A DNA stretch of 38,661 nucleotides from an uncultured Oscillospiraceae bacterium (GCA_934481355.1 CAKSPH010000026.1:1-38661), one strand, 5' to 3'. Positions 7,085 through 16,850 are shown, counted from the stretch's first letter. Made by a program: numbers and translations. Notes: generated by a model not told the origin, from the sequence alone.

Positions 7085-8908
7085 TTACTTCTTTGTCTTT
7101 GCTTCGTTCTTCAGTCTGAGGTCGCGCTCGAGAATAACTTTTCTCATGCGAATGCTCTTAGGCGTTACTTCAACGAGCTCATCGTCCTGAATAAAATCGA
7201 GGCATTCCTCAAGGCTCATCTGCTTCGGCGGAATGAGATGCAGGGCGTCATCAGAGCCGGAAGCACGGGTGTTGGTAAGGTGCTTCTTCTTGCATACATT
7301 GATGACGATATCGCCAGCCTTCGGGGAAACGCCAACGATCATTCCCTCGTAAACCGGAACGCCCGCGCCGATGAACAGGGTACCTCTCTCCTGTGCATTG
7401 AACAGACCATAAGTAATAGAGGGTCCTGTTTCCCATGCGACAAGGGAACCTACCGTTCTTCTCGGGATATCACCAAAATACGGCTTGTAGCTGTCAAATG
7501 TGGAGTTCATGATACCCTCGCCCTTGGTATCGGTCATGAACTCGCCGCGGTAGCCGAAAAGACCTCTTGACGGAACAAGGAATTCCAGTCGAGTGCGGTT
7601 TCCGATGGGGTGCATGGAGATCATCTCGCCCTTGCGCTGACCCATGCTCTGCATTACAGAACCTACAGAATCAGCCGGAACGTCTACAACAAGCCGCTCA
7701 ACAGGCTCGCAGAGAACGCCGTCTATCTCCTTTGTCAGAACACGCGGTGTGCTGACGGAAAGCTCATAACCTTCGCGGCGCATTGTTTCGATGAGGATAG
7801 ACAGGTGCATCTCGCCTCTGCCGGCTACATTGAATGCATCGAGCGTATCGCTGTCGGAAACTCTGAGGGAAACGTCCTTAAGGGTTTCCTTCATCAGGCG
7901 CTCGCGGATCTGACGGGAGGTTACGAACTTGCCTTCTCTGCCTGCGAACGGGCTGGTGTTTACAGAGAATGTCATCTCTACTGTCGGCTCGGAGATCTTT
8001 ACGAACGGGAGCGGCTCAGGCTTGTTAACGGAACATATAGTCTGACCGATAGTTACGCCTTCGATACCGGAGAAGCATACAATGTCGCCTACCATAGCCT
8101 CGTCAACCTCGACCTTATTCAGTCCCTCAAACTGATAGAGGGACACGATCTTGCTCTTGAACGGAGCGGTACGGTTATGATGGTCGCATACGATAACGTC
8201 CTGATTCTTGCGCATTTTACCGCGTTCAATACGTCCGATGGCGATCCTGCCTACATAATCGTTATAGTCGATGGACGAAACCAGAACCTGAAGCTCTCCG
8301 TCAGGGTCGCCCTCGGGAGCGGGAATGTGCTCGATAATCTTGTCGAACAGCGGCTTGAAGTCGGTACCCATCTGGTCGGGGTCATAGGAGGAAAGTCCAA
8401 GTCTGCCGGAGCAGAAAATTACCGGGCTGTCTATCTGCTCTTCGGAAGCGTCGAGATCAAGAAGTAACTCGAGAACTTCGTCAACGACTTCCTTGTTTCT
8501 TGCGTCGGGGCGGTCTGTCTTGTTAACAACTACTATTATCTTATGTCCGAGTTCGAGAGCTTTCTGGAGCACGAAGCGGGTCTGCGGCATGGTTCCCTCA
8601 AAGGAGTCTACCAGCAGAAGAACGCCGTTTACCATTTTGAGGATACGCTCAACCTCGCCGGAGAAGTCCGCATGGCCGGGGGTATCGACAATGTTGATTT
8701 TTACGCCGTTGTACATACAGGATGTGTTCTTCGCGAGAATGGTGATTCCGCGCTCACGCTCGAGTGCGTTGCTGTCCATTACTCGGTCGCTTACTACCTG
8801 ATTCTCGCGGAAAGCTCCGCCCTGCTTAAGCATCTCATCGACCAGCGTTGTCTTGCCGTGGTCAACATGGGCGATTATTGCAATATTCCTTAAATCGTTT
8901 CTTACCAA
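7085..8908 (-). CDS. typA: Translational GTPase TypA/BipA
   Basis: A 607-residue ribosome-associated GTPase involved in 50S assembly and stress adaptation. The GTPase motifs are G1 AHVDHGKT (13-20), switch II DTPGHADF (75-82) and NKTDRP (129-134); elongation factor domains II and III and the TypA-specific C-terminal domain follow (VPSRGLFGYRGEF, NAQERGTLFIGAGVPVYEG). It starts with TTG 8908, the only start that fits the family N-terminus (VRNDLRNIAIIAHVDHGKT); AAGGA lies eleven bases upstream. It has its own promoter (8953-8981) and terminator. Confidence 0.96.
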   Translation of the reverse strand: MVRNDLRNIAIIAHVDHGKTTLVDEMLKQGGAFRENQVVSDRVMDSNALERERGITILAKNTSCMYNGVKINIVDTPGHADFSGEVERILKMVNGVLLLVDSFEGTMPQTRFVLQKALELGHKIIVVVNKTDRPDARNKEVVDEVLELLLDLDASEEQIDSPVIFCSGRLGLSSYDPDQMGTDFKPLFDKIIEHIPAPEGDPDGELQVLVSSIDYNDYVGRIAIGRIERGKMRKNQDVIVCDHHNRTAPFKSKIVSLYQFEGLNKVEVDEAMVGDIVCFSGIEGVTIGQTICSVNKPEPLPFVKISEPTVEMTFSVNTSPFAGREGKFVTSRQIRERLMKETLKDVSLRVSDSDTLDAFNVAGRGEMHLSILIETMRREGYELSVSTPRVLTKEIDGVLCEPVERLVVDVPADSVGSVMQSMGQRKGEMISMHPIGNRTRLEFLVPSRGLFGYRGEFMTDTKGEGIMNSTFDSYKPYFGDIPRRTVGSLVAWETGPSITYGLFNAQERGTLFIGAGVPVYEGMIVGVSPKAGDIVINVCKKKHLTNTRASGSDDALHLIPPKQMSLEECLDFIQDDELVEVTPKSIRMRKVILERDLRLKNEAKTKK

Positions 8909-8952
8909 TTATCTCACATTCCTTTATAATATAGATTCTTACATCGTTTTTA

Positions 8953-8981
8953 ATTATACTACTTTTTTTCCCATCATACAA
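8953..8981 (-). promoter_or_regulatory. Sigma-A promoter of typA
   Basis: Reading the minus strand: TTGTAT (8981-8976), 17-base spacer, TATAAT (8958-8953). The leader is about 40 bases. The rest of the 8909-9054 intergenic stretch is AT-rich with no gene seen. Confidence 0.6.
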
Positions 8982-9054
8982 GGGCGTATTCAAAAAAACG
9001 TTGTTTTAATTACATTTACCGATTACAGAAAACAGTTTTTGTATATTTTCACAA

Positions 9055-9080
9055 GAAAAGAAGCCGGGATATCCCCGGCT
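9055..9080 (-). terminator. Terminator of the tepA-to-DUF3006 operon
   Basis: On the minus strand AGCCGGG (9080-9074) pairs with CCCGGCT (9068-9062) around a five-base loop, followed by a T-rich stretch (TTCTTTTCTT). Confidence 0.8.
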
Positions 9081-9088
9081 CCAATGGT

Positions 9089-9295
9089 TTACTTGAATAT
9101 CCTGTGCATTTTCTCAGCTATGAGTGCGCGGCGTTCTTTCTCTGCGTCTGGATCTGTTTCCCAGCCAGTTGATGTACGCTGAAGTATGCTACCCTCATGT
9201 ACGCCCTGCGGCAGTTCAGCCAGCGGAATATCTATCTTCACACCGTCCTCATATGCTACCGCAGTTCCCTCTTCTATTCGGTCAACAATAATCAT
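9089..9295 (-). CDS. DUF3006 domain protein
   Basis: A 68-residue acidic protein with the DUF3006 pattern: IIVDRIEEGTAVAYEDGV (a short beta-hairpin start), IDIPLAELPQGVHEGSIL, then a charged helical tail. No function is established for the family. The ATG overlaps the stop codon of the upstream MBL hydrolase by four bases, so the two are translationally coupled; the same pairing of DUF3006 with a ComEC-like beta-lactamase-fold protein is common in Firmicutes, which suggests a functional link. It is the last gene of the operon. Confidence 0.8.
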   Translation of the reverse strand: MIIVDRIEEGTAVAYEDGVKIDIPLAELPQGVHEGSILQRTSTGWETDPDAEKERRALIAEKMHRIFK

Positions 9296-10299
9296 GCTGC
9301 GTCCTCCGTACGGAAATTGCCCTCTCCATTATCAGAATAAATGCTGAATTTCTCTCCGTCGCTTACAAATACGATATTGCCGCTGTCCATGGTGGTGAGT
9401 ATCTTCTGCACTCCATGCGCGGCAAGTCGGTCGAGCACTGCCTGTTTCGGGTGACCGTAGGAATTGTCTTCTCCTACGCATATCACTGCATATTCCGGAG
9501 AGACAGCCTCGATAAATGCAGCGGTGCTTGAAGATGTGCTTCCATGGTGTCCTACTTTCAGGACATTGCTTCTGATGTATTCCCCGCTGTTGAGTATATC
9601 ATTTTCGGCTGCGCGCTCGATGTCCCCGGTGAAGAGAAACGATTTCTCGCCGTGAATGAGCCGGCATACGATCGAAAAGTTGTTAAGGTCGGCGTAATCA
9701 TCATGCACCGGAGCAAGTATCTGGAGAACCGCTCCGTTACCCAGCGGGATATTGGTTCCGATCTGGGAATATTCCGCTGTGATTCCCTTCCGGCTGATAA
9801 CGTCCAGCATTCGCTCGAAGTTTTTCGTCATAGGAAGGATCTTTTCCGGAATTTCCGGCATTATAACCTTGCCTATTGAGAATTTATCCAGTACGTCAGC
9901 CATTCCGCCGATGTGATCCTCATGCGGGTGGGAGGCGATAACATAGTCCAGCCTGCGTATTCCAAGACTGCTGATATAATTTATCACGCGGTTTGAATAT
10001 ATCGCTTCCCCGGTATCTATAAGCACCCTTGTGTCCCCGGCGACGATAAGTTCGCAGTCGCCCTGTTCCACGTCAATGTAGTGCACCGAAACCTCCCCGT
10101 CCGCAGTTGTGACCGTGGTGTTCCTGCCGGTAAGCATTGCGGAAAGTTCTGCGGAGGTAGGGATAAATTCCAGCTTGAAAATTTCTTCATTAAGATATAT
10201 TCCGAGGGAGAATACAAAGAAAATAGTGAATACTACAAGAAAAACCTTACCCGCGGTGTTTGCCGGAGGTTTTCTTCGGTTTCCCCGTTTGTCTGCCAT
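9292..10299 (-). CDS. ComEC/Rec2-like metallo-beta-lactamase-fold hydrolase, membrane anchored
   Basis: A 335-residue protein with a basic N-terminus, one membrane helix (about 17-36) and an extracellular metallo-beta-lactamase-fold domain. The metal site is HPHEDH (124-129), with FTGD and VGHHGST further on, as in the C-terminal domain of the DNA-uptake protein ComEC; the competence membrane domain itself is missing. The substrate is unknown (nuclease or phosphodiesterase are plausible for this subfamily). Its first 53 bases overlap the 3' end of ygiQ, with an AAAGGGGGAG ribosome binding site inside ygiQ. It is coupled to the DUF3006 gene downstream. Confidence 0.85.
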   Translation of the reverse strand: MADKRGNRRKPPANTAGKVFLVVFTIFFVFSLGIYLNEEIFKLEFIPTSAELSAMLTGRNTTVTTADGEVSVHYIDVEQGDCELIVAGDTRVLIDTGEAIYSNRVINYISSLGIRRLDYVIASHPHEDHIGGMADVLDKFSIGKVIMPEIPEKILPMTKNFERMLDVISRKGITAEYSQIGTNIPLGNGAVLQILAPVHDDYADLNNFSIVCRLIHGEKSFLFTGDIERAAENDILNSGEYIRSNVLKVGHHGSTSSSTAAFIEAVSPEYAVICVGEDNSYGHPKQAVLDRLAAHGVQKILTTMDSGNIVFVSDGEKFSIYSDNGEGNFRTEDAA

Positions 10300-12184
10300 T
10301 CACGCTCCCCCTTTCATTGCCGCGGTTGTGGCTCGGACCGCGCTGGGCGCCTGACTTCTGCGGATTTTTCCCTGAACCGTTCGCATTTCTCTGGCGGCCG
10401 TGGTCAGACGGTGGAATAAGACAATCTCTTCCTGTTCCGATGAGCTCGCGATGCCTGGTCATAATAAGAGCTTTTTCTACGATATCATGATTTTCCGGCT
10501 TGAAATACTGGAGCAGCGCCCTCTGCATACGCTTTTCCTCCGGAGTGCGCGGAACAAACACCGGCTCCATTGTGTATGGGTCGAGTCCAGTCCAGAACAT
10601 TGCCGTTGATATCGTTCCCGGGGTCGGGTAGAAGTCCTGAACCTGTTCCGGGCGGATATTGTGCTTTTTCAGGAATATTGCAAGCTGAACCGCTTCGTCA
10701 AGCGTGCAGCCCGGGTGGCTGGACATGAGATAAGGTACGAGGTACTGCTCCTTTCCGCACTTCTTTGTCGCCGCATAGAAACGTTTTTCGAACTCTTCGT
10801 AGACCTCAATGTGCGGTTTCCCCATAAGGTCAAGCACCTTATTGCTGGCGTGTTCAGGCGCAACTTTGAGCTGTCCGCTTACATGATGCTCCACAAGTTC
10901 TTCAAGGAACTCGTTGCTCTTGTCCTGGAGCATATAGTCATAGCGTATTCCGGAGCGGATAAAAACTTTCTTAACCTTTTTAATGGAGCGCAGCCGGCGC
11001 AGCAGATGAATATAGTCGCTGTGGTCGGCAATGAGATTCTTGCAGGGAGTGGGGGCAAGGCACTTTTTACCCTTGCACATTCCGTATTTTTCCTGCTTCT
11101 CGCAGGAGGGGTGCCGGAAATTCGCAGTAGGTCCTCCGACATCATGAATATATCCCTTAAAGCGCGGATTTTCGGAGAGCTTTACGGCTTCCTCGTAGAC
11201 GGAATCCTCGCTGCGGGTCTGTATCCTGCGTCCCTGATGGAGCGCTATTGAGCAGAAGTTGCAGAATCCGAAGCAGCCACGGTTGTGAGTTATCGAGAAC
11301 TCCACTTCCTGAATAGCGGGCACTCCGCCCTCTTTCTCATACATGGGGTGATACATTCTCATGTAGGGAAGTTCGTAGGTTCTGTCGAACTCAGCCTGAG
11401 TTACGCTGCGCTGCGGCGGATTCTGAACCAGCATCATATTTCCGTGACGCTGTACTATTGTTCTGCCGTACACCTCATCCTGCTCGTCATACTGCTTGCG
11501 GCAGGACTTCGCATAAGCCTTTTTGTTGTCGCGTACTATTTCAAAGCTGTCGCACTGCACCGCGCCTATCGGGGTGTTTTCAGGTTCAGTCAGGTAGCAG
11601 ATACCGCGCAGGTCGTGCATATCCTTCAGGTGAAGACCCGCCTTGAAATTATTAAGCATCTGGGTCAGCGTGACTTCACCCATGCCGTACATCAGGTAAT
11701 CCGCTCCGGTGCTGACCAGTACGGATGGCATAACGCTGTCGCTCCAGTAGTCGTAATGTGCGAATCTCCGGAGGGAAGCCTCCAGTCCCCCGATGGAAAT
11801 TTCCACGTCAGGGTAAATCCGCTTAAGATTCTGGCAGTAAACGGTGAGCGCCCTGTCGGGACGTCTGCCGCCCTTTCCTCCTGGGGAATATGCATCGTCG
11901 AAGCGCTTTTTAAGAGCAACGGTGTAGTTTGACACCATGCTGTCGATGTTTCCCCCGGTCACCATGAAGCAGTATTTTGGCTTACCGAGTTTCATGTAAT
12001 CTGCGTCACAGAGCGGCTGCGCGATAATTCCAACCGTGAAGCCGGCGGCTTCTATCATTCGCGAGATTATCGCGATTCCGAACGTCGGGTGGTCGATATA
12101 TGCGTCGCCGGTAAAGCAGATAAAATCAAGCTGCTCTATTCCGCGTTCTTTCATATCCTCTCTGCTGACGGGTAAAAATGGCAT
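10247..12184 (-). CDS. YgiQ-family radical SAM protein
   Basis: A 645-residue member of the UPF0313/YgiQ family. The radical SAM cluster motif is CFGFCNFC (C304, C308, C311), preceded by an N-terminal domain starting FICFTGDAYIDHPTFG that is diagnostic of the family. The reaction is unknown. The last about 50 residues are a basic, Gly/Asn/Arg-rich low-complexity tail, which can be disordered or RNA binding. The start is ATG 12184 with GAGAGGAAA six bases upstream. It is 17 bases after ftsK and its 3' end overlaps the next gene by 53 bases. Confidence 0.9.
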   Translation of the reverse strand: MPFLPVSREDMKERGIEQLDFICFTGDAYIDHPTFGIAIISRMIEAAGFTVGIIAQPLCDADYMKLGKPKYCFMVTGGNIDSMVSNYTVALKKRFDDAYSPGGKGGRRPDRALTVYCQNLKRIYPDVEISIGGLEASLRRFAHYDYWSDSVMPSVLVSTGADYLMYGMGEVTLTQMLNNFKAGLHLKDMHDLRGICYLTEPENTPIGAVQCDSFEIVRDNKKAYAKSCRKQYDEQDEVYGRTIVQRHGNMMLVQNPPQRSVTQAEFDRTYELPYMRMYHPMYEKEGGVPAIQEVEFSITHNRGCFGFCNFCSIALHQGRRIQTRSEDSVYEEAVKLSENPRFKGYIHDVGGPTANFRHPSCEKQEKYGMCKGKKCLAPTPCKNLIADHSDYIHLLRRLRSIKKVKKVFIRSGIRYDYMLQDKSNEFLEELVEHHVSGQLKVAPEHASNKVLDLMGKPHIEVYEEFEKRFYAATKKCGKEQYLVPYLMSSHPGCTLDEAVQLAIFLKKHNIRPEQVQDFYPTPGTISTAMFWTGLDPYTMEPVFVPRTPEEKRMQRALLQYFKPENHDIVEKALIMTRHRELIGTGRDCLIPPSDHGRQRNANGSGKNPQKSGAQRGPSHNRGNERGSVNGRQTGKPKKTSGKHRG

Positions 12185-12201
12185 TTTGTGTTTCCTCTCA
12201 A

Positions 12202-15012
12202 TTATCTTTGCTGGAGCTTTCTTTCAGCCCATTCCTGCTTGGTCATGAGCACCTGCCGCGGCTTGCTGCCTTCCAGCGGACCGACAATGCCCATTTCCTC
12301 CATTATATCAACAAGTCTTGCGGCTCTTCCGTAGCCCAGTTTCAGGCGGCGCTGGAGCGATGATGTGCTGCAGGTTCCGGACTCGATAACAAAATCAATC
12401 GCGTCCTCAAGGCGCTCGTCGCTCGTGTCTATGTCCCCGCTGTCGGAGCTGCGGCTGTCCTTATCCTGCGCTGAGGCGACCATTTCGGTCTGGCGCTCGA
12501 CTTCTTCCATGACAAGCTCGTCATACTCCGCCTGAAATGTCTGCTTGATGAATTCAACGGTGCGTTCGACTTCCTTGTCGGAAACAAAGCAGCCCTGAAC
12601 ACGCAGAGCTTTCGGCATTCCGACCGGCATATACAGCATATCGCCGTTGCCAAGGAGCTTTTCCGCGCCGCTGGAATCAAGGATTACACGGCTGTCCGTC
12701 TGGGAAGCAACCATCAGCGCGATTCGGCTGGGAATATTCGCCTTGATAAGTCCGGTTACGACATTTACTGTCGGGCGCTGAGTTGCAATCACAAGATGCA
12801 TTCCGGCGGCTCTCGCCATCTGTGCCAGACGAACAATGCTGTCCTCAACGTCCTTCGGGGACGCCATCATCAGGTCGGCAAGCTCGTCTATGAAAATCAC
12901 GATGTGCGACATCTTTTTCAGCCCGCTGTCCGGGTCGGCAGCGAGCTCGTTGAACCCCGTGAAGTCACGGACGTTGTTCTCCGAGAACATTCTGTACCGG
13001 TTCAGCATTTCGTTTACCGCCCATGCCAGCGCGCCGGCAGCCTTTTTCGGGTCGGTGACTACCGGAATGAGCAGGTGCGGGATTCCGTTGTACATCATAA
13101 ACTCGACCTTTTTGGGGTCTACCATTATCAGGCGGACATCCTGCGGGGTAGATTTCATAAGAATACTCATGATGATGGAGTTTACACATACTGACTTACC
13201 GGAACCCGTTGTTCCTGCAATGAGCAGGTGCGGCATTTTGGCGATATTACAGGTGACCGTTGCACCGCTTATATCCTTACCAAGAACAGTTTCAAGCTTT
13301 TTATCGAAACTCCTTTTGAAGTCCGGAGTATCCACCAGTTCGCGGAAATAAACGGTATCGCGCGCCTTGTTCGGGACCTCGATGCCAACCGCGGATTTAT
13401 TCGGGATAGGCGCTTCGATTCGCACACCAGCGGAGGCAAGATTCAGCGCGATATCGTCCTGAAGCCCGGTGATTTTTGAGATTTTTACTCCGGGGGCCGG
13501 CTGTAATTCGTATCTTGTGACTGACGGACCCCGGCTCACGCCGACAAGCTTTGTCTGCACTCCGAAGCTCTGGAGCGCTTCCACCAGCTTTTTGGAGTTC
13601 CTGTCTATTTCACTGTCGATATCAGCCTGCGATAGCTTATTCTGAACCGGATTCAGCAAACTTACCGGAGGAAGAGTGTAAACGTCACTGAATGTGAGCT
13701 CCTCGGGAGCCGGTTTTTTAAGCGGCATCTGAGGCTTCGGCGCGGGTGATTCGGTAAATCTGCCGTCCGGGCGCGGAACCTCGATTATTTCCGGTTTCTG
13801 CGGCACCGGTGTCTCAGCGGAAACCGACGCCTCCTGCGGCTCGTCAACCACATCATCTAAATCGAACGGAAGTTCGCTTTCGTCAGAGCTTGTGACGGTG
13901 TTCTCCGGGAGATCCTCTATTTTCTTGACCGAAGTCTTTTCCTGCTCCTCCTGTTTAAAGCTGTGTATCGCGTCAAGAACCGGGACAAGCTCGGCGTTTT
14001 CGTCAATCAGCGGATCCCTGGCGTTCCGCTCCGCTTCTTCGATGACGGCGCGGTTCTTCTCCATTATGTAGCCCTTGAGCTCTTCAATGTAATCCTTGGT
14101 GTCCTCGTGCTGTTCCTCCATGAGTTTCTGCTCGGGCTCAACCGTCACAGACGGCTCTTCAGGCGCAGGAGCCGGTTCCTCCGGAACGATTTCGGGCTCT
14201 GGCTCGTCAACGCTGAACACTGCTTTCTTAAGTTCAGCAACCGACCGCTTGTCCTCCTGCTCGGCATTTATCTCCGCCTGAATCCGCTCCAGCTCGTCCT
14301 TTTCAAGCTGGAACTGCTCCGCGGCAATTCGGTTTTCTTCCTTTACGCGGCGGTGGTGCTCCACTGCCTTCTGCTTCGCTGTGGAAACCGGCTTTGACAC
14401 CTTCTTCGTAAAATCCGCCACGGTAAGCCCGCTGAAAAGCATGACGCATACAAGTATCATCAGCACGATTATTATAGAAGCGCCCATTCTGCCAAGAAGC
14501 AGAAGAAGCCCGCCGATAAAGATCGCGAACACTCCGCCGCCGTGGAATTCCTTGCCGTCCTTGTAGAGATTTGCTATAACTTCCCCGAGATTGTCGCCGG
14601 GAGTTGAACCGACAAAGAATATCTGTACAGCGGCGCACAGCAGGAGTATTCCCGCTGCGCACATTCCGATATCCCTGGCGAGTTTCGGGTCTCCGCTGTT
14701 TGCTGAAAGCCGCACGGCAACAAAGATCATCAGCGGTCCGACTACAAATGCGGAATATCCGAATACTCCGTGCATGAAATCAAAGAACGCGCGCCAGCCT
14801 TCGCCCTCCCCTGCCGGTATGACCGCCGCGAGGGTCAGGAAAATTCCGACAGCAAACATGATAACTGTGGCGATGTGTCTGCGGCGTTTGCTTCTGCGTA
14901 TTGCTTCCTCACGCTGACGCTGGAGTTCTGCCTCAATAGATTTCTTTGATGGTCGCGAGCGGCCCGTGCTTCCGGAATTTCCGGAGCGTGTGCTTGTATT
15001 TTTTTCAGCCAT
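12202..15012 (-). CDS. ftsK: DNA translocase FtsK/SpoIIIE
   Basis: A 936-residue ATP-driven DNA pump acting at the division or sporulation septum. Four membrane helices lie between about residues 45 and 195, followed by a long acidic/Pro-rich linker (to about 430) and the motor: Walker A GTTGSGKS (about 600-607), Walker B HIVIFIDELADL (about 703-714), and the QRPTVNVVTGLIKANIPSRIA segment. A winged-helix gamma domain that reads KOPS/SRS sequences ends the protein (about 866-928). The tepA-spoIIIE order matches Bacillus, so this is likely the SpoIIIE counterpart, but sequence alone does not separate SpoIIIE from FtsK. ATG with AAAGGAAG upstream; 30 bases after uppP. Confidence 0.95.
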   Translation of the reverse strand: MAEKNTSTRSGNSGSTGRSRPSKKSIEAELQRQREEAIRRSKRRRHIATVIMFAVGIFLTLAAVIPAGEGEGWRAFFDFMHGVFGYSAFVVGPLMIFVAVRLSANSGDPKLARDIGMCAAGILLLCAAVQIFFVGSTPGDNLGEVIANLYKDGKEFHGGGVFAIFIGGLLLLLGRMGASIIIVLMILVCVMLFSGLTVADFTKKVSKPVSTAKQKAVEHHRRVKEENRIAAEQFQLEKDELERIQAEINAEQEDKRSVAELKKAVFSVDEPEPEIVPEEPAPAPEEPSVTVEPEQKLMEEQHEDTKDYIEELKGYIMEKNRAVIEEAERNARDPLIDENAELVPVLDAIHSFKQEEQEKTSVKKIEDLPENTVTSSDESELPFDLDDVVDEPQEASVSAETPVPQKPEIIEVPRPDGRFTESPAPKPQMPLKKPAPEELTFSDVYTLPPVSLLNPVQNKLSQADIDSEIDRNSKKLVEALQSFGVQTKLVGVSRGPSVTRYELQPAPGVKISKITGLQDDIALNLASAGVRIEAPIPNKSAVGIEVPNKARDTVYFRELVDTPDFKRSFDKKLETVLGKDISGATVTCNIAKMPHLLIAGTTGSGKSVCVNSIIMSILMKSTPQDVRLIMVDPKKVEFMMYNGIPHLLIPVVTDPKKAAGALAWAVNEMLNRYRMFSENNVRDFTGFNELAADPDSGLKKMSHIVIFIDELADLMMASPKDVEDSIVRLAQMARAAGMHLVIATQRPTVNVVTGLIKANIPSRIALMVASQTDSRVILDSSGAEKLLGNGDMLYMPVGMPKALRVQGCFVSDKEVERTVEFIKQTFQAEYDELVMEEVERQTEMVASAQDKDSRSSDSGDIDTSDERLEDAIDFVIESGTCSTSSLQRRLKLGYGRAARLVDIMEEMGIVGPLEGSKPRQVLMTKQEWAERKLQQR

Positions 15013-15042
15013 TGTATCTGACTTCCTTTACAGTAATTATCT

Positions 15043-15915
15043 TCAGCCTGTGATGAGCGACATTAGTGTATTTCCGGTAATGTGCTCCCATATTCCTGCC
15101 GCAACGCAGAGAACGCCGAGCACAGCCGTATAGATTCCGAATATCTTATAGCGGTCGCGTTTTACAAGCCAGCTTACAAGTTTTATGGAAAGAATTCCGA
15201 CAACGGCAGAAATAATGAATCCAAGCCCGAGTATGAGCCAGTCAAGCTCCATGTCTGATTTCAGCGCGTAGCCGATTTCAAGCAGGCTTCCGCCGAGAAT
15301 CGCCGGGATTCCGAGAATGAACGCGAATGTCACCGCCGTCTGCTTTTCAAGCCCTGAGAGAAGTCCGCCGGCTGTTGTGGAACCGCTTCTGGAGACTCCC
15401 GGGAAAAGTGCGACCACCTGAAACAGTCCGACAGTAACTGCGTCCATGACCGTCATCTGTTCAGCGGTGCGGGTTCCATGACCAAACTTGTCGGAAAGGA
15501 AAAGGATAAGTGCCGTGAACATGAATGCAACGCCCTCAAACACGATGTCGCCGTCTCCCTGACGACCCGTGAAGAAATCCTGCACGAAATAGAATGGAAC
15601 AAGTATGACAGTGGCAATAATCACCATAAACATCATGCGGCGATTTCCGTTCATGTTCTTCCATGAGAATTTGCCGGTAAAGAGGTCGCCGATGGTCAGG
15701 AAGAATTCCTTTATCATGCCCCATATCGTTCCCCAGAATGCGATAAAGACTGCCAGAAGCGTTCCGAGGTGAAGCACCAGCGAAAGAATCAGCGCAGCTT
15801 CGCCGTCAACGCCGGTGATATGCTGAACAACCGAAAGATGTCCCGAGCTGGAAACTGGCAGGAACTCGGTAAGTCCCTGTACCACTGCCTGTATTATTAC
15901 TGTTAGTATGTCCAT
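15043..15915 (-). CDS. uppP: Undecaprenyl-diphosphatase UppP (BacA)
   Basis: A 290-residue polytopic membrane enzyme that recycles undecaprenyl pyrophosphate to the monophosphate carrier for peptidoglycan and other wall polymers. The two catalytic signatures are present: GLTEFLPVSSSGH (14-26, with E17 and H26) and PGVSRSGSTTAGG with its key Arg. About eight membrane helices. ATG 15915 has AAGGGG seven bases upstream. It lies between tepA and ftsK, 38 bases after tepA; a small CCGCC-CGAA-GGCGG hairpin (15934-15947) in that gap has no T run and is probably not a terminator. Confidence 0.95.
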   Translation of the reverse strand: MDILTVIIQAVVQGLTEFLPVSSSGHLSVVQHITGVDGEAALILSLVLHLGTLLAVFIAFWGTIWGMIKEFFLTIGDLFTGKFSWKNMNGNRRMMFMVIIATVILVPFYFVQDFFTGRQGDGDIVFEGVAFMFTALILFLSDKFGHGTRTAEQMTVMDAVTVGLFQVVALFPGVSRSGSTTAGGLLSGLEKQTAVTFAFILGIPAILGGSLLEIGYALKSDMELDWLILGLGFIISAVVGILSIKLVSWLVKRDRYKIFGIYTAVLGVLCVAAGIWEHITGNTLMSLITG

Positions 15916-15953
15916 ATTTTCCCCTTATGTAATCCGCCCGAAGGCGGTCCTTA

Positions 15954-16850
15954 TCATCTTGTTCCGCGCCAGTCAGCGGAGTTCAGCCGTTCATCGCGGG
16001 CTATGCTCTCGACCGTCGGCTGGGTCGCTCTAACTTGAAGCACTGCGCTTTTCCTCTTGGCACCCTTATCACCTGAATCTTCTGACTTGCCTTTTTTTGC
16101 GGACTGTTTCTTTGCTGAACCAGATGACTTTCTAGGCTTCTGCGCTTTTTTCTCCGGAATATTTTCTGCGCGTTTCTCTATCAGCGAATAGAGGCACTGC
16201 ACCGCGTCAGACAGCCCTCCGAGATGGTCGATGAGCCCCTCTTTTACAGCGTCAGAGCCCTCAAGGACAGTGCCTATATCCATTACAAGCTCGTCCTTTT
16301 CCATCATCAGCTCATGGAACCGCTCCGGAGTCATGTGGCTGTTGGTCGTGACGAAGCGTGTTATCCGTTCCTGCATTTTTTCGAACCACGACATGGTCTG
16401 CGGAACTCCGAGCACCATTCCGTTTGTGCGCACCGGATGTATCGTCATGGTCGCCGACGGAACTATAAAACTCACATCCGCACTGACTGCAAGCGGTACG
16501 CCTATTGAATGACCTCCGCCGACAACTATTGAAACAGTTGGCTTCGACATTCCGGCGATAAGCTCGGATATTGCAAGACCGGCTTCAACATCTCCGCCGA
16601 CCGTGTTAAGCACCACCATGAGACCTTCGACCGTGCTGTCCTGCTCAATAGCAGCCAGAGCCGGAATAATGTGCTCGTACTTTGTCGTCTTATTCTGCGG
16701 CGGAAGAATGTAGTGACCCTCTATCTGCCCGATTATCGACAGGCAGTGGATATTGTGCGGCGCATTCACTGTCGCGATTATGCCGTTGTCGACGATCTGC
16801 TGATTCTGCTCCTCGGTAAACGGAGCTTCATTTGTGTTTTCTTCGCTCAT
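15954..16850 (-). CDS. tepA: ClpP-family serine protease TepA
   Basis: A 298-residue ClpP/crotonase-fold protein of the TepA (YmfB) type, cytoplasmic. The nucleophile region is [20 protein letters not shown] and the catalytic His lies in TMTIHPVR; residues from about 235 on form a Lys/Ser-rich disordered tail that is longer than the Bacillus protein. TepA was described as improving protein translocation in Bacillus and is also linked to degradation of spore SASPs; its role here is inferred. The start is ATG 16850 with AGGAGGG upstream. It is the first gene of the operon and precedes uppP and ftsK/spoIIIE, matching the tepA-spoIIIE linkage of Bacillus. Confidence 0.88.
   Translation of the reverse strand: MSEENTNEAPFTEEQNQQIVDNGIIATVNAPHNIHCLSIIGQIEGHYILPPQNKTTKYEHIIPALAAIEQDSTVEGLMVVLNTVGGDVEAGLAISELIAGMSKPTVSIVVGGGHSIGVPLAVSADVSFIVPSATMTIHPVRTNGMVLGVPQTMSWFEKMQERITRFVTTNSHMTPERFHELMMEKDELVMDIGTVLEGSDAVKEGLIDHLGGLSDAVQCLYSLIEKRAENIPEKKAQKPRKSSGSAKKQSAKKGKSEDSGDKGAKRKSAVLQVRATQPTVESIARDERLNSADWRGTR

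Noticed and set aside
7610..8467. A 285-codon plus-strand open frame opposite typA
   Set aside because: Codon-bias shadow of the typA frame; no motif and no ribosome binding site.
15934..15947. Hairpin between tepA and uppP as a terminator
   Set aside because: Only five pairs (CCGCC/GGCGG) and no following T run; the genes look co-transcribed.
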